A stretch of DNA of 64,000 nt from Amycolatopsis methanolica 239. Lineage in GTDB: Bacteria; Actinomycetota; Actinomycetes; Mycobacteriales; Pseudonocardiaceae. The DNA lies in the NCBI RefSeq assembly GCF_000739085.1, contig NZ_CP009110.1, positions 4,836,001 to 4,900,000 on the forward strand. Reading direction: 5' to 3'. Below, piece by piece: positions 32,906 through 41,218 of this stretch. How positions within the stretch are numbered: position 1 is the first letter of the stretch; every line of letters begins with the position of its first letter. The position numbers were made by a program, and so were the translations under genes. Below the pieces are notes generated by a model, which was not told the DNA's origin, did no database searches, and saw only the letters and a list, made by a program, of their open reading frames with translations.

Positions 32906-33979
32906 ATGCTGCCGCTGACCCCGCCGATCCAGCCGATGCTGGCGAAGCCGGCGAAGTCGATCCCGGACTCCGACGAGCTGCTCTTCGAACCGAAGTGGGA
33001 CGGCTTCCGCTGCCTCGTCTTCCGCGACGGCGACGAGCTGACCCTGCAGTCGCGCGCCGGGAAGCCGCTGAACCGGTACTTCCCGGAGGTGCTGGCGCAG
33101 CTGCCGCCGCGGCTGCCGGAGCGGGTGGTGCTGGACGGCGAGCTGGTCGTCGGCCGCGAGGGACACCTGGACTTCGACGCGCTGACCGAGCGGATCCACC
33201 CGGCCGAGTCCCGCATCCGGCTGCTCGCCGAGCAGACGCCGGCCACGTTCGTCGCGTTCGACCTGCTCGCACTGGGCGACGAGGCGTTCCTCGGCGAGCC
33301 GACCAGCGCGCGGCGGGAGCGCCTGGCGAAGCTCGCCGGGCAGGACCTGAACATCACGCCGGCCACCACCGACCCGGCGACCGCTCGGCACTGGTTCGAG
33401 CTGTTCGAGGGCGCCGGGCTGGACGGGGTCATCGGCAAGCCGCTGGACGCCGGGTACGAGCCGGGCAAGCGGATCATGATCAAGTACAAGCACTCGCGCA
33501 CCGCCGACTGCGTGGTGGCCGGGCTGCGGTGGCACAAGGATTCCACGCCCGGGGAGGCGGTCGGCTCGCTGCTGCTCGGGCTGTACGACGACAACGGCGT
33601 GCTGCACCACCCCGGTGTCGTGGGGTCGTTCCCGGTGAAGCGGCGCAAGGAGCTGGCGGCCGAGTTCGCCGGCCTGATCACCGACGGCAGCGGGCACCCG
33701 TGGCTGGAGGGCACCACCGAGGGGCAGCGCCTGCCCGGCGGCATCACGCGGTGGCGCTCCACCGAGCAGCCGTGGGTGCCGGTGCGGCCGGAACGGGTCG
33801 TCGAGGTCGCCTACGAGCACACCGAAGGCGGCCAGCCGTCGCGGTTCCGGCACACCGCGCAGTTCATCCGGTGGCGCCCGGACCGCGAGCCGGAGTCGTG
33901 CACGTACGCCCAGCTGGAGGAGGTCGCCCGCTACGACCTGGACGCCGTCTTCCACGGCGAGGTCAAGCGGACCCGCTGA
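32906..33979 (+). CDS. ligC: ATP-dependent DNA ligase LigC
   Basis: The 357-residue ligase has the adenylation motif with Lys in LFEPKWDGFRCLVFRDGD, motif III-like LVVGREGHLDFDALTERIHP, motif IV GLDGVIGKPLDAGYEPGKR and motif V MIKYKHSRTADCVVAG. The C-terminal OB domain follows. Its size fits LigC, the back-up end-joining and excision-repair ligase of mycobacteria and relatives. A polymerase domain of the LigD family is encoded 5.4 kb away (39412-40431), but no Ku gene is in the window. Confidence 0.92.
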   Translation: MLPLTPPIQPMLAKPAKSIPDSDELLFEPKWDGFRCLVFRDGDELTLQSRAGKPLNRYFPEVLAQLPPRLPERVVLDGELVVGREGHLDFDALTERIHPAESRIRLLAEQTPATFVAFDLLALGDEAFLGEPTSARRERLAKLAGQDLNITPATTDPATARHWFELFEGAGLDGVIGKPLDAGYEPGKRIMIKYKHSRTADCVVAGLRWHKDSTPGEAVGSLLLGLYDDNGVLHHPGVVGSFPVKRRKELAAEFAGLITDGSGHPWLEGTTEGQRLPGGITRWRSTEQPWVPVRPERVVEVAYEHTEGGQPSRFRHTAQFIRWRPDREPESCTYAQLEEVARYDLDAVFHGEVKRTR

Positions 33980-34409
33980 TGGCAGGCCGGGTGGAACGGC
34001 ACGCGCTGCGGAGCCGGGGACGGCTGGTTGTGGCACCGCAGCCCGCTGTGGCGGGAGAAGATCTGGGCCGCCATGCGGGAGGTCATGGCGGCCGAGGGCG
34101 ACCGCAACGCCCGGGACGGCCGGGATCTGCCGTGGGTGGTCACCTTTGACCCTCCTGGACGCCCGGCCCGAGCTCGTGGCCCGCTACGACCGGCGCGAAC
34201 TGCGCGAGATGCTGCTGAGCGCGGTGGACGAGCCCGGCGTGCCGTACGTGGCGGCCGCCGCCCGCCACGTGCTGGACCGGCTGTCCGCCGAACCCGCCCC
34301 GCCGGTGTCCCCGCGGACGTCCGCGCCCCGCCACCACACGCCCGGCGGAACCGGGACCGCGGGCTCCGGCGGGTTCAGCGCGGGCGGGTTCACCGCCCAC
34401 GGCGCCTGA
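33980..34409 (+). pseudogene. Small conserved hypothetical gene, frame-disrupted
   Basis: Directly after the ligase stop a frame without a start codon reads GWLWHRSPLWREKIWAAMRE then VMAAEGDRNARDGRDLPW and VVT. At about 34145, one base further on, another frame continues LTLLDARPELVARYDRRELR and VDEPGVPYVAAAARHVLDRL, ending at TGA 34407-34409. Joined with one T removed, the two halves make a sensible alpha-helical protein (WVVTLTLLDARPELVARYDR). I do not recognise the family. It may be a frameshifted gene, or the second part alone could be translated from TTG 34146. Confidence 0.5.
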
Positions 34410-34492
34410 GCGCACCGACCCCGCTCACCACGGGCAAACGGGCGTCGTGCGAACCTCGGGGGCGAACACGCACCAAGGGAAAGAGGAACGTC

Positions 34493-36010
34493 GTGCCGCG
34501 CCGTGGTCTCGTGCTCGCTGTGCTGCTGCCGGCCCTCCTCGCCGGCTGCACGGCGGGGCCGTCGAAACGGCCGCCGGTCGTGGAGAACGACGAGCCGGTG
34601 TCCTCCGCGCCGGCCAGCTCCGCCACGGAGGTGCCGCTGCCGCCGCTGACCGAGCCGCGTTCGCCCGCGCTCGACTGGACCGACTGCGACGCCCAGACCC
34701 GCAACCGCCTCGGCGCCGAGGCGCCGGGCTACCTGCGGTTCAGCTGCGGCACCGTGATGTCCACACTGGACAACCCGGCGCTGCCGGGCCGCGTGCAGAC
34801 GCGCGTGTCCGTCCTCAAGGCCGGCCACGGCGCGATCCCGCTGGTCGTGGTCAACGACGTCGCGGGCGAGCCCGGCACCCTCTACGCCGCGCGGCTCGCG
34901 TCGACACTGCCGCCCGCGCTGCTGCAGCGGTTTTCGCTGATCGGGGTGGACCGGCGCGGCACCGGCGAGTCCGACCCGCTGTCGTGCGTGCCCGAGGACA
35001 CCCGCAGCCAGCTGCTCAACCAGGACCCGGCCGACGACGACCTCGAACCGCTGCTGGACGCCGCCCGCAAGGCCGGGCAGCAGTGCGCGATCGACCTCGG
35101 CGGCGCACAGCAGTCCTTCGACAGCTGGCGCACCGCCGGCGACCTCGAAGAAATCCGCGGTGAGCTGGGTGTGCCGAAGCTGCACGCGCTCGCCCACGGC
35201 GAGGGCTCGCAGGTGCTCATCTCCTACGCCGCCCGGTTCCCGGACCGCGTCGGCCGGTTCGTGATGGACGGTATCCCGGACCCGTCCAGCGACACGGTCA
35301 CGGTGCTCGGCGACCTGGCCGCCGCGCAGCAGGCCACCCTCGACGCCTACGGCCGCGCCGTCGGCCAGGACGCGGCCGCGACGGTGAACGCCGTGGTGGA
35401 GCGGCTGCGCGCGGCCCCGCAGGTCCTGCCGGGCGGTGCGGTGTTCGGCGCGGGCACGGCACTGCGGGCCGTGGTCACCGGGCTCGCCGACCGCGCCCGC
35501 TGGAGCGAGCTGGCCGGCGCGCTGGACGCCGGCCGCGGTGGCGACGTCCGCGGGCTCGCCGCGTTCGTCTCGCCGATGCTCAACGGCTCGGACGTCGCGC
35601 CGTCCCGCCTCGACGCCACGCTGGCCACCGAGTGCAACGACACCGTCGTGCGGATGCCCGCCGACCAGATCGCCGGGCTGACCACGCAGCTGCGCGGCCG
35701 CTACCCCGTCTTCGGCGGGCTGGTGACGCAGCGGCTCGCGTGGTGCCTGCCCTGGCCGGCGCGCACCGAGTCGCTGCCGACGCTGGGCACGTCCGGGTTG
35801 CCGCCGGTCCTGGTCACCAGCACCCTGACCGACCCGGGCACGCCGGAAACCGGCACGGTGCGGGCGGCGCAGCAGATACCGAGCGCGGTGCGCGTCGCGT
35901 GGCAGGGCGCCGGGCACGGGGCGCTCGGCTCACCGTGCGCGGCCGAGGCGGTGCGGGCGTTCCTGGTCGACGGGAAGGTCCCCGCCGACGGCACGCTCTG
36001 CCCCGCGTAG
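34493..36010 (+). CDS. Secreted lipoprotein, TAP-like alpha/beta hydrolase fold without catalytic serine
   Basis: The 505-residue protein begins with a lipoprotein signal (VLAVLLPALLAGCTAG, lipobox LAGC) after GTG 34493 and aagagga. The body is like tripeptidyl aminopeptidases (TAP/Slp): SLIGVDRRGTGESDPLSC, ELGVPKLHALAHGEGSQVLI, ISYAARFPDRVGRFVMDG, the Asp loop STLTDPGTPETGTV and the His loop QGAGHGALGSPC. In active members the nucleophile elbow is GGSYG; here the aligned residues are AHGEG, so Ser is Gly. The Asp and His remain. It is probably a binding protein or pseudo-enzyme on the cell surface rather than a peptidase. Confidence 0.82.
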   Translation: MPRRGLVLAVLLPALLAGCTAGPSKRPPVVENDEPVSSAPASSATEVPLPPLTEPRSPALDWTDCDAQTRNRLGAEAPGYLRFSCGTVMSTLDNPALPGRVQTRVSVLKAGHGAIPLVVVNDVAGEPGTLYAARLASTLPPALLQRFSLIGVDRRGTGESDPLSCVPEDTRSQLLNQDPADDDLEPLLDAARKAGQQCAIDLGGAQQSFDSWRTAGDLEEIRGELGVPKLHALAHGEGSQVLISYAARFPDRVGRFVMDGIPDPSSDTVTVLGDLAAAQQATLDAYGRAVGQDAAATVNAVVERLRAAPQVLPGGAVFGAGTALRAVVTGLADRARWSELAGALDAGRGGDVRGLAAFVSPMLNGSDVAPSRLDATLATECNDTVVRMPADQIAGLTTQLRGRYPVFGGLVTQRLAWCLPWPARTESLPTLGTSGLPPVLVTSTLTDPGTPETGTVRAAQQIPSAVRVAWQGAGHGALGSPCAAEAVRAFLVDGKVPADGTLCPA

Positions 36011-36078
36011 GGGACCCTGCGCGGCCCCCGTTTAGGCTTGTCCTCCATCCGCCGGACCACTGAGTACTGGGAGTGACT

Positions 36079-37365
36079 GTGCCGTCTTCCGCGGTCGAGA
36101 CGCCGGCTGTGGCGCCGGCACCCCGGGACAGCGCACGACGACCGATTCCCTGGATCGCCGTCTGGCCGGTCCTCGTGCTGGGCGCGGTCGCCGGTTTCTG
36201 GTACGTCAGGGAGGTCCTGGCCCAGCTCCCCGCGCTGCTGCACCTGCTGGACCTGGGTGTGTACCGGATCGCGGGCGAGCGCGTGCTGGACGGCGTGTCG
36301 GTCTACGACACGCCGCTGCTCGGCAACATCCGCGGGCAGTGGGAGTTCGTCTACACCCCGTTCGCCGCGCTGCTGTTCGTGCCGCTGGCGCCACTGAAGG
36401 GTGAACTCTTCACGTGGGTGGGCGCGCTCGGTGACTACGCGATGCTGGCCGCCGGGGTGTGGGCGGCGCTGTCGCTGCTGCGGTTCCGGCGCGACGTGCG
36501 GCTCGTGTTGTTCAGCCTGCCGGTCGCGGCGCTGCTCATGTGGTGCGAGCCGGTGCGCGAGACGATGGCGTTCGGGCAGGTCAACATCCTGCTGATGACG
36601 CTGGTGCTGCTCGACTTGGCGCTGCCCGACTCGTCGAAGGTCAAGGGCGTGCTGATCGGCATCGCCGCGGGGATCAAGCTGACGCCCGCGTTCTTCGTGC
36701 TGTACCTGCTGGTGACGCGCCGGTACCGGGCGGCGATCGTCGCGATGGGCACGTTCGTGGTCACCGTGGCCGTCGGGTTCGCCTTCCTGTGGCACGACTC
36801 GGTGACGTTCTGGTCCGGCGCGTTCATGGACCCGACGCGGGTCGGCGTGCCGGAGAACCCGTCGAACGAGTCGCTGCGCGGGTTCTTCGCGCGGGCGACC
36901 GGGGTGACCGGCGGGATGCAGATCGTGTGGCTGCTCGTCGCGGCCGCGACCGCCGTGGTGTGCCTGCTGCTGGCGCGGCGGCTGGCCGCGCGCGGCGAGG
37001 AACTGGTGGCGGCGACGCTGTGCGGCCTGGCGACGACGGCCGTGTCGCCGTACAGCTGGGTGCACCACTGGGTGTGGCTGGCGATGCTGCTCATCTGCCT
37101 GGGCAACCTGGCGTTCCGCGGGTCGGTGCTGGGATGGATCGGGCTGGTGGGCGCGGCGCTCATCACGTCCGGCGGGGTGCTGCCGCTGATCGGCTTCGAG
37201 GCGGACACGGTGCTGGCGTTCAAACCGGCAGGGCTGGAGTGGCTGTTCCAGAACGCCTACATCTGGCTCACGTTCGCGGTGTTCCTGGCGGTCGCGCTGT
37301 ACTACCGGAGCCCGAAGAACCCGGCGGCGCTGCCCGCGGAGACCGCCTCCGCCAGCAGCCGGTAG
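36079..37365 (+). CDS. GT87 (DUF2029) mannosyltransferase, second copy
   Basis: The 428-residue membrane protein is related to the GT87 enzyme at 15952: DLGVYRIAGERVLDGVSVYD, FVYTPFAALLFVPLAPLKG, ETMAFGQVNILLMTLVLLDL, IAAGIKLTPAFFVLYLL and AVSPYSWVHHWVW. It probably adds a sugar from a polyprenyl phosphate donor to a cell envelope glycolipid or arabinogalactan precursor. GTG 36079 has ggag 5 bases upstream; GTG 36073 is an alternative. The 3' end overlaps the convergent oxidoreductase gene by 64 bases. Confidence 0.85.
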   Translation: MPSSAVETPAVAPAPRDSARRPIPWIAVWPVLVLGAVAGFWYVREVLAQLPALLHLLDLGVYRIAGERVLDGVSVYDTPLLGNIRGQWEFVYTPFAALLFVPLAPLKGELFTWVGALGDYAMLAAGVWAALSLLRFRRDVRLVLFSLPVAALLMWCEPVRETMAFGQVNILLMTLVLLDLALPDSSKVKGVLIGIAAGIKLTPAFFVLYLLVTRRYRAAIVAMGTFVVTVAVGFAFLWHDSVTFWSGAFMDPTRVGVPENPSNESLRGFFARATGVTGGMQIVWLLVAAATAVVCLLLARRLAARGEELVAATLCGLATTAVSPYSWVHHWVWLAMLLICLGNLAFRGSVLGWIGLVGAALITSGGVLPLIGFEADTVLAFKPAGLEWLFQNAYIWLTFAVFLAVALYYRSPKNPAALPAETASASSR

Positions 37366-38315
37366 GACTCCAGCATCTCCGCGCGGTCGTACGTGCTGGT
37401 GGTCACCAGGACCTCGTCCGCGCCCGTGCGCTCCACCAGCCCCTCCAGTGCCGCGGCCGCTTCGGCGGGGGTGCCGGCGATCTGCCCCTCCCTGGCCTCG
37501 TCGAAGTAGCGGCGTTCGCGGTCGGTCATCGGCCCCGCCAGGATCGCCGCCGCCGGGCGCAGGGGCGGGAACACGCCGTGCGTGCGCGACCACGCCGACG
37601 ACCGCGCCTCCGGCACCAGCAACCGCTCCGCGGCCGCCCGCGTCTCGGCCACCGCGATCGTCGCCGAGACGATCACGTACGGCGCCGGGCAGCGGACGGA
37701 CGGGACGAACGACTCCCGGTAGCGGCCGATCGCCTCGATCATGCGCGCCTCACCGCGCACGGCGCCGATCACCAGCGGCAGCCCCAGCTCGGCGGCCAGG
37801 TCCGCGCCCGCCCCGGTGGCCAGCAGGAACGCCGGGACCGGCTGCCCCTCCGCCGGGAACGCGTGCACGCCGGGGTACTCGCCCTGCGTGCCGTCGAGGT
37901 AGCCGAGCAACAGCCGCACCTGCTCACCGAACCGGTCGGCGTCGTCCTTGCCGTGGCCGAGCGCGCGCCGCACGCCGCCGGTGAACCCGACCGACCGGCC
38001 CAGCCCCATGTCGATGCGGCCCGGGTGCAGCGCCTCCAGCACACCGAACTGCTCGGCCACGACGAGCGGCTGGTGGTTGGGCAGCATCACCCCGCCGGTG
38101 CCGACGCGGATGGTCGAGGTGGCGTCCGCGACCGCGGCGGCCAGCACCGTGGGCGCGGATCCGGCCACGCCCGGCACGCTGTGGTGCTCGGACACCCAGA
38201 ACCGGTGGTAGCCCAGCGCCTCGGCCTGCCGCGCGAACGCCACGGTCTCCCGCAGCGCCTCGGCGTGGGTGCCGCCTTCGCGGGTGCGGGACCGGTCGAG
38301 CACGGACAGCTTCAC
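37302..38315 (-). CDS. LLM-class flavin-dependent oxidoreductase (MsnO8-like)
   Basis: The 337-residue protein shows the FMN-type luciferase-like pattern: MKLSVLDRSRTREGG, YHRFWVSEHHSVPGVAGSAP, IRVGTGGVMLPNHQPLVVAE, GRIDMGLGRSVGF and FLLATGAGADLAAELGLPLV. This subgroup carries names such as MsnO8 monooxygenase; the substrate is unknown. It overlaps the GT87 gene at its 3' end; its start lies 8 bases before the AI-2E family gene end, so the two are likely co-transcribed. Confidence 0.87.
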   Translation of the reverse strand: MKLSVLDRSRTREGGTHAEALRETVAFARQAEALGYHRFWVSEHHSVPGVAGSAPTVLAAAVADATSTIRVGTGGVMLPNHQPLVVAEQFGVLEALHPGRIDMGLGRSVGFTGGVRRALGHGKDDADRFGEQVRLLLGYLDGTQGEYPGVHAFPAEGQPVPAFLLATGAGADLAAELGLPLVIGAVRGEARMIEAIGRYRESFVPSVRCPAPYVIVSATIAVAETRAAAERLLVPEARSSAWSRTHGVFPPLRPAAAILAGPMTDRERRYFDEAREGQIAGTPAEAAAALEGLVERTGADEVLVTTSTYDRAEMLESYRLLAEAVSAGSAAGFFGLR

Positions 38316-38322
38316 GCCTTGG

Positions 38323-39384
38323 TCAACACGCCGGCCCCGGCGCCTGTTCCGCCTCCAGCAGCGTCGCGGTGATCGCCCGGACCGTGCTGAGCGCGGGCAC
38401 CGCCAGCAGCGCCCCGATCACCCCGGCCTGCTGCACGCCGACGGCGATCGCCAGGATGACCGCGACCGGGTGCAGCCGCACCGCCCTGCTGGTGATCACC
38501 GGCTCCAGCACGTTGCCCTCCAGTTGCTGCACGGCGATCACGATCAGGACGACCAGCAGCGCGGTGAACGGCCCCTCGGCGACAAGCGCGACGAGCGCGG
38601 CGAGCAGGCCGGTGACGAACGCGCCGATCATCGGCACGAACCCGCCGAGGAACACCAGCGTCGCCAGCGGCACCACGAGCGGCACCCCGGTCGCCCACAG
38701 CCCGACGCCGATCCCGACGGCGTCCACCGCCGACACGATGATCAGCGCGTACATGAACGCCGTGAGGTCGTGAAAGGCCCGCTTGCCCGCGGCGTCCACC
38801 CGGCGGCGGGCAGGCCCGCGAAACGGCAGGGTGAGGAACCGCCAGATCCGCTCGCCGTCGTAGAGCACGAAGGCCAGGACGAAGACCGCCAGTGCCAGTC
38901 CGGTGAGCACCGATCCGAGCGTGGCGAACGCGTTCCACGCGCCGGTCGCCAGCGCCTGCTGGTTCGCCGCCACCCACTCCCGCGCCTGGGTCGCCACCTG
39001 GTCCAGCTGCTCCGGGCGCACCCCCACCGAGCCGAGCCAGCCGCGCAGCTCCTGGTAGCTCCCGCCGAGCTGGGTGCGCAGGTCGGGCAGGCTGTCCACC
39101 ACCGTCTTGACCACGAACCACAGCACCGCGCCGACCGCGGCCACCCCGCCGACCAGGACGACCGCCGTCGCCAGCGCCCTCGGCACGTGGTTACGCGCCA
39201 GCCAGGTCACGGCCGGCGCGAGCAGCGCGGCGAGCAGCAGCGCGAGCGCGACGGGGATCACCACGACGGCGAGCGCGGCCAGCACCCGGGCGAGCACCCA
39301 CAGCGCGGCGGCGACGACCAGCAGTTGCGCGCACACGACGGCGGAGCGGTGGAGCAGCCGGCCCGTGGCCCGGTTCTGGGTCAT
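38323..39384 (-). CDS. AI-2E family (PerM-type) membrane transporter
   Basis: The 353-residue protein has about eight membrane segments and conserved pieces of the AI-2E/UPF0118 family: VVVIPVALALLLAALLAPAV, FVLYDGERIWRFLTLPF, GVPLVVPLATLVFLGGFVPM, IGAFVTGLLAALVAL and VQQLEGNVLEPVITSRAVRL. Members export small signals or exchange ions; the actual cargo is not known. Confidence 0.87.
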   Translation of the reverse strand: MTQNRATGRLLHRSAVVCAQLLVVAAALWVLARVLAALAVVVIPVALALLLAALLAPAVTWLARNHVPRALATAVVLVGGVAAVGAVLWFVVKTVVDSLPDLRTQLGGSYQELRGWLGSVGVRPEQLDQVATQAREWVAANQQALATGAWNAFATLGSVLTGLALAVFVLAFVLYDGERIWRFLTLPFRGPARRRVDAAGKRAFHDLTAFMYALIIVSAVDAVGIGVGLWATGVPLVVPLATLVFLGGFVPMIGAFVTGLLAALVALVAEGPFTALLVVLIVIAVQQLEGNVLEPVITSRAVRLHPVAVILAIAVGVQQAGVIGALLAVPALSTVRAITATLLEAEQAPGPAC

Positions 39385-39411
39385 CCTGCACCGCCATCCC
39401 CGCGCGGCCCG

Positions 39412-40431
39412 TCACCCCTCCGGCCGCGCCCTGCTCGGCTGCACGCGCTTCGGTTCACCTGGCATTTTCGGATAGTCCGGCGGGTACGGCATCTCGCCGA
39501 GCCCGTGGTCCCGCTCGTCGCGGGCGTACCACTCCAGCGCCGTCTCCAGGCCGAACGCCTCGTCGTCGATCGCGGCGTGCGGGTCGCCGTGCCCGGCCAG
39601 CCAGTCTGGCACCGTGAGCACGTCGAAGTCGTCCGGGTCGGCCTCGGGCAGCTGCTCCCAGGTCAGCGGCGTCGACACCGTCGCCCGCGGGGTGCCGCGC
39701 ACCGACCAGGACGAGGCCACGGTCCGGTCCCGCGCCGCCTGGTTGTAGTCGAGGAACACGCGGCCGCCACGCTCCTCCCTCCACCACGCGATCGTGGCGA
39801 GGTCGGGCAGGCGTCGCTCCACCTCGCGGCCCAGCGCGATCACCGCGTGCCGCACGTCGACGAAGTCCCACTCCGGCCGGATCCGGACCAGCACGTGCAC
39901 CCCGCGCCCGCCGGAGGTCTTCGGGTACCCGGTCAGCCCGGCGTCCGCCAGCACCTCCCGCACCACCAGCGCGACCCGCACCGCGTCGCCGAACCCGGAG
40001 CTGTCCGACGGGTCCACGTCGATCCGCAGTTCGTCCGGGTGGTCCACGTCGGACCGCCGGACGGGCCACGGGTGGAAGTCGAGCGTGCCGAGGTTGGCCG
40101 CCCACGCGAACACCGCCGCCTCGGTGGGGCAGACCTCGTCCGCGGTGCGCCCGGACGGGAACATGATCCGCGCGGTCTGCACCCATTCGGGCGCTCCCCG
40201 GGGGACCCGTTTGGCGTAGAACGGCTCGCCGGAAACCCCGTCGGGGAACCGTTTCAGCGTCGTCGGCCGCTCCCCGACCGCCCGCAGCAACGGCTCCGCG
40301 ACCGCGAGGTAGTACTCCACGACCTGCCGCTTGGTGATCCCGCGCTCCGGGAAGTACACCTTGTCCGGATTGGACACCCGCACCACACGGTCGCCGACCT
40401 GGTACTCGACCGCCTCACCACGTCCTGCCAC
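39412..40431 (-). CDS. LigD-type polymerase/primase domain protein
   Basis: The 339-residue protein is the stand-alone archaeo-eukaryotic primase domain of the LigD group: LRIDVDPSDSSGFGDAVRVA carries the metal-binding Asp pair, followed by YPKTSGGRGVHVLVRIRPEW and RRGG-like FLDYNQAARDRTVASSWSVR. Such enzymes fill gaps at double-strand breaks with ribo- or deoxynucleotides. GTG 40429-40431 is chosen because similarity begins at VEYQVGDRVVRVSNPDKVYF. The upstream open frame is antisense to the TVP38 gene. Confidence 0.88.
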   Translation of the reverse strand: MAGRGEAVEYQVGDRVVRVSNPDKVYFPERGITKRQVVEYYLAVAEPLLRAVGERPTTLKRFPDGVSGEPFYAKRVPRGAPEWVQTARIMFPSGRTADEVCPTEAAVFAWAANLGTLDFHPWPVRRSDVDHPDELRIDVDPSDSSGFGDAVRVALVVREVLADAGLTGYPKTSGGRGVHVLVRIRPEWDFVDVRHAVIALGREVERRLPDLATIAWWREERGGRVFLDYNQAARDRTVASSWSVRGTPRATVSTPLTWEQLPEADPDDFDVLTVPDWLAGHGDPHAAIDDEAFGLETALEWYARDERDHGLGEMPYPPDYPKMPGEPKRVQPSRARPEG

Positions 40432-40485
40432 CGGATCACCGTAGCCCCGCCGGGCCGGTTCCGCGCGTGCCTTACCGTGGACGTC

Positions 40486-41214
40486 GTGCCCCGCCGCCTG
40501 AAGATGGTCATCGCGCTCGTCCTGCTCGCCGGGGCGGTCGTGGCGGCGTTCACACTCCCCGTGCCGAGCCCCGCGGAACTGCGCAACTGGGCCGCGGGCG
40601 CCGGTCCGGTGACGGCGCTGGTGTTCCTGGCCGCCTATTCGGTACTCACCGTCGCGCCCATACCCCGCACCGTGTTCAACCTCGCGGCCGGGCTCCTGCT
40701 GGGTGACGTGCTCGGCATCGTGGTGGCCATCACGGCGACCGCCGTGTCCGGCGCGCTCGGCTTCGGCCTGGCCCGCCTGGTCGGCCGCGACCTCGTCTCC
40801 CGCCACCTGGAACGGAAAGTGGTGCGCGCGGTCGACGAGCGGCTCGCCGACGGCGGTGTGCTCGCGGTAGCGTCGCTGCGGCTGATCCCGCTGGTTCCCT
40901 TCGCGCCACTGGGATACTGCTGCGGGATCCTCTCCGTGCGGTTCCGCCCGTACCTGGCCGGGACCGTCCTCGGCAGCCTGCCCGGCACGATCGCGGTGGT
41001 GGTGCTGGGCGACGCGCTCACCGGCGGCACGCCGCCCGCGCTGCTCGCCTGCTACGGTGCCTTCGCACTCGCCGGGGCCCTTGGCCTGGCCCGAATCGCC
41101 CGCGGGACTGCTTACGCCGGGCGCACCGGGCAGCCCGCTACACTCGACCCGGTGCGCGAGGAGATCGTTCGCGCTGAGCCAACCCAGCACTTGCGGAGAG
41201 TTTCCGAGGAGTAG
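40486..41214 (+). CDS. TVP38/TMEM64-family membrane protein
   Basis: The 242-residue protein has six hydrophobic segments and the VTT-domain core: SVLTVAPIPRTVFNLAAGLL, GFGLARLVGRDLVSR and LRLIPLVPFAPLGYCCGILS, with the conserved RxxPxxP-type motif. Members are DedA-like membrane proteins thought to move lipids. No clear ribosome binding site precedes GTG 40486 or the alternative GTG 40477. Its stop codon TAG overlaps the ribosome binding region of the kinase gene. Confidence 0.85.
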   Translation: MPRRLKMVIALVLLAGAVVAAFTLPVPSPAELRNWAAGAGPVTALVFLAAYSVLTVAPIPRTVFNLAAGLLLGDVLGIVVAITATAVSGALGFGLARLVGRDLVSRHLERKVVRAVDERLADGGVLAVASLRLIPLVPFAPLGYCCGILSVRFRPYLAGTVLGSLPGTIAVVVLGDALTGGTPPALLACYGAFALAGALGLARIARGTAYAGRTGQPATLDPVREEIVRAEPTQHLRRVSEE

Positions 41215-41218
41215 TCCC

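Noticed and set aside
34028..34492. N-terminal extension of the TAP-like lipoprotein from TTG 34028
   Set aside because: A lipoprotein signal peptide and ribosome binding site define the start at GTG 34493.
41057..41218. GTG 41057 as the start of the Ser/Thr kinase
   Set aside because: It would lie deep in the TVP38 gene and add 54 residues with no resemblance to kinase N-termini; the spacing of GAGGAG favours a start at 41219.
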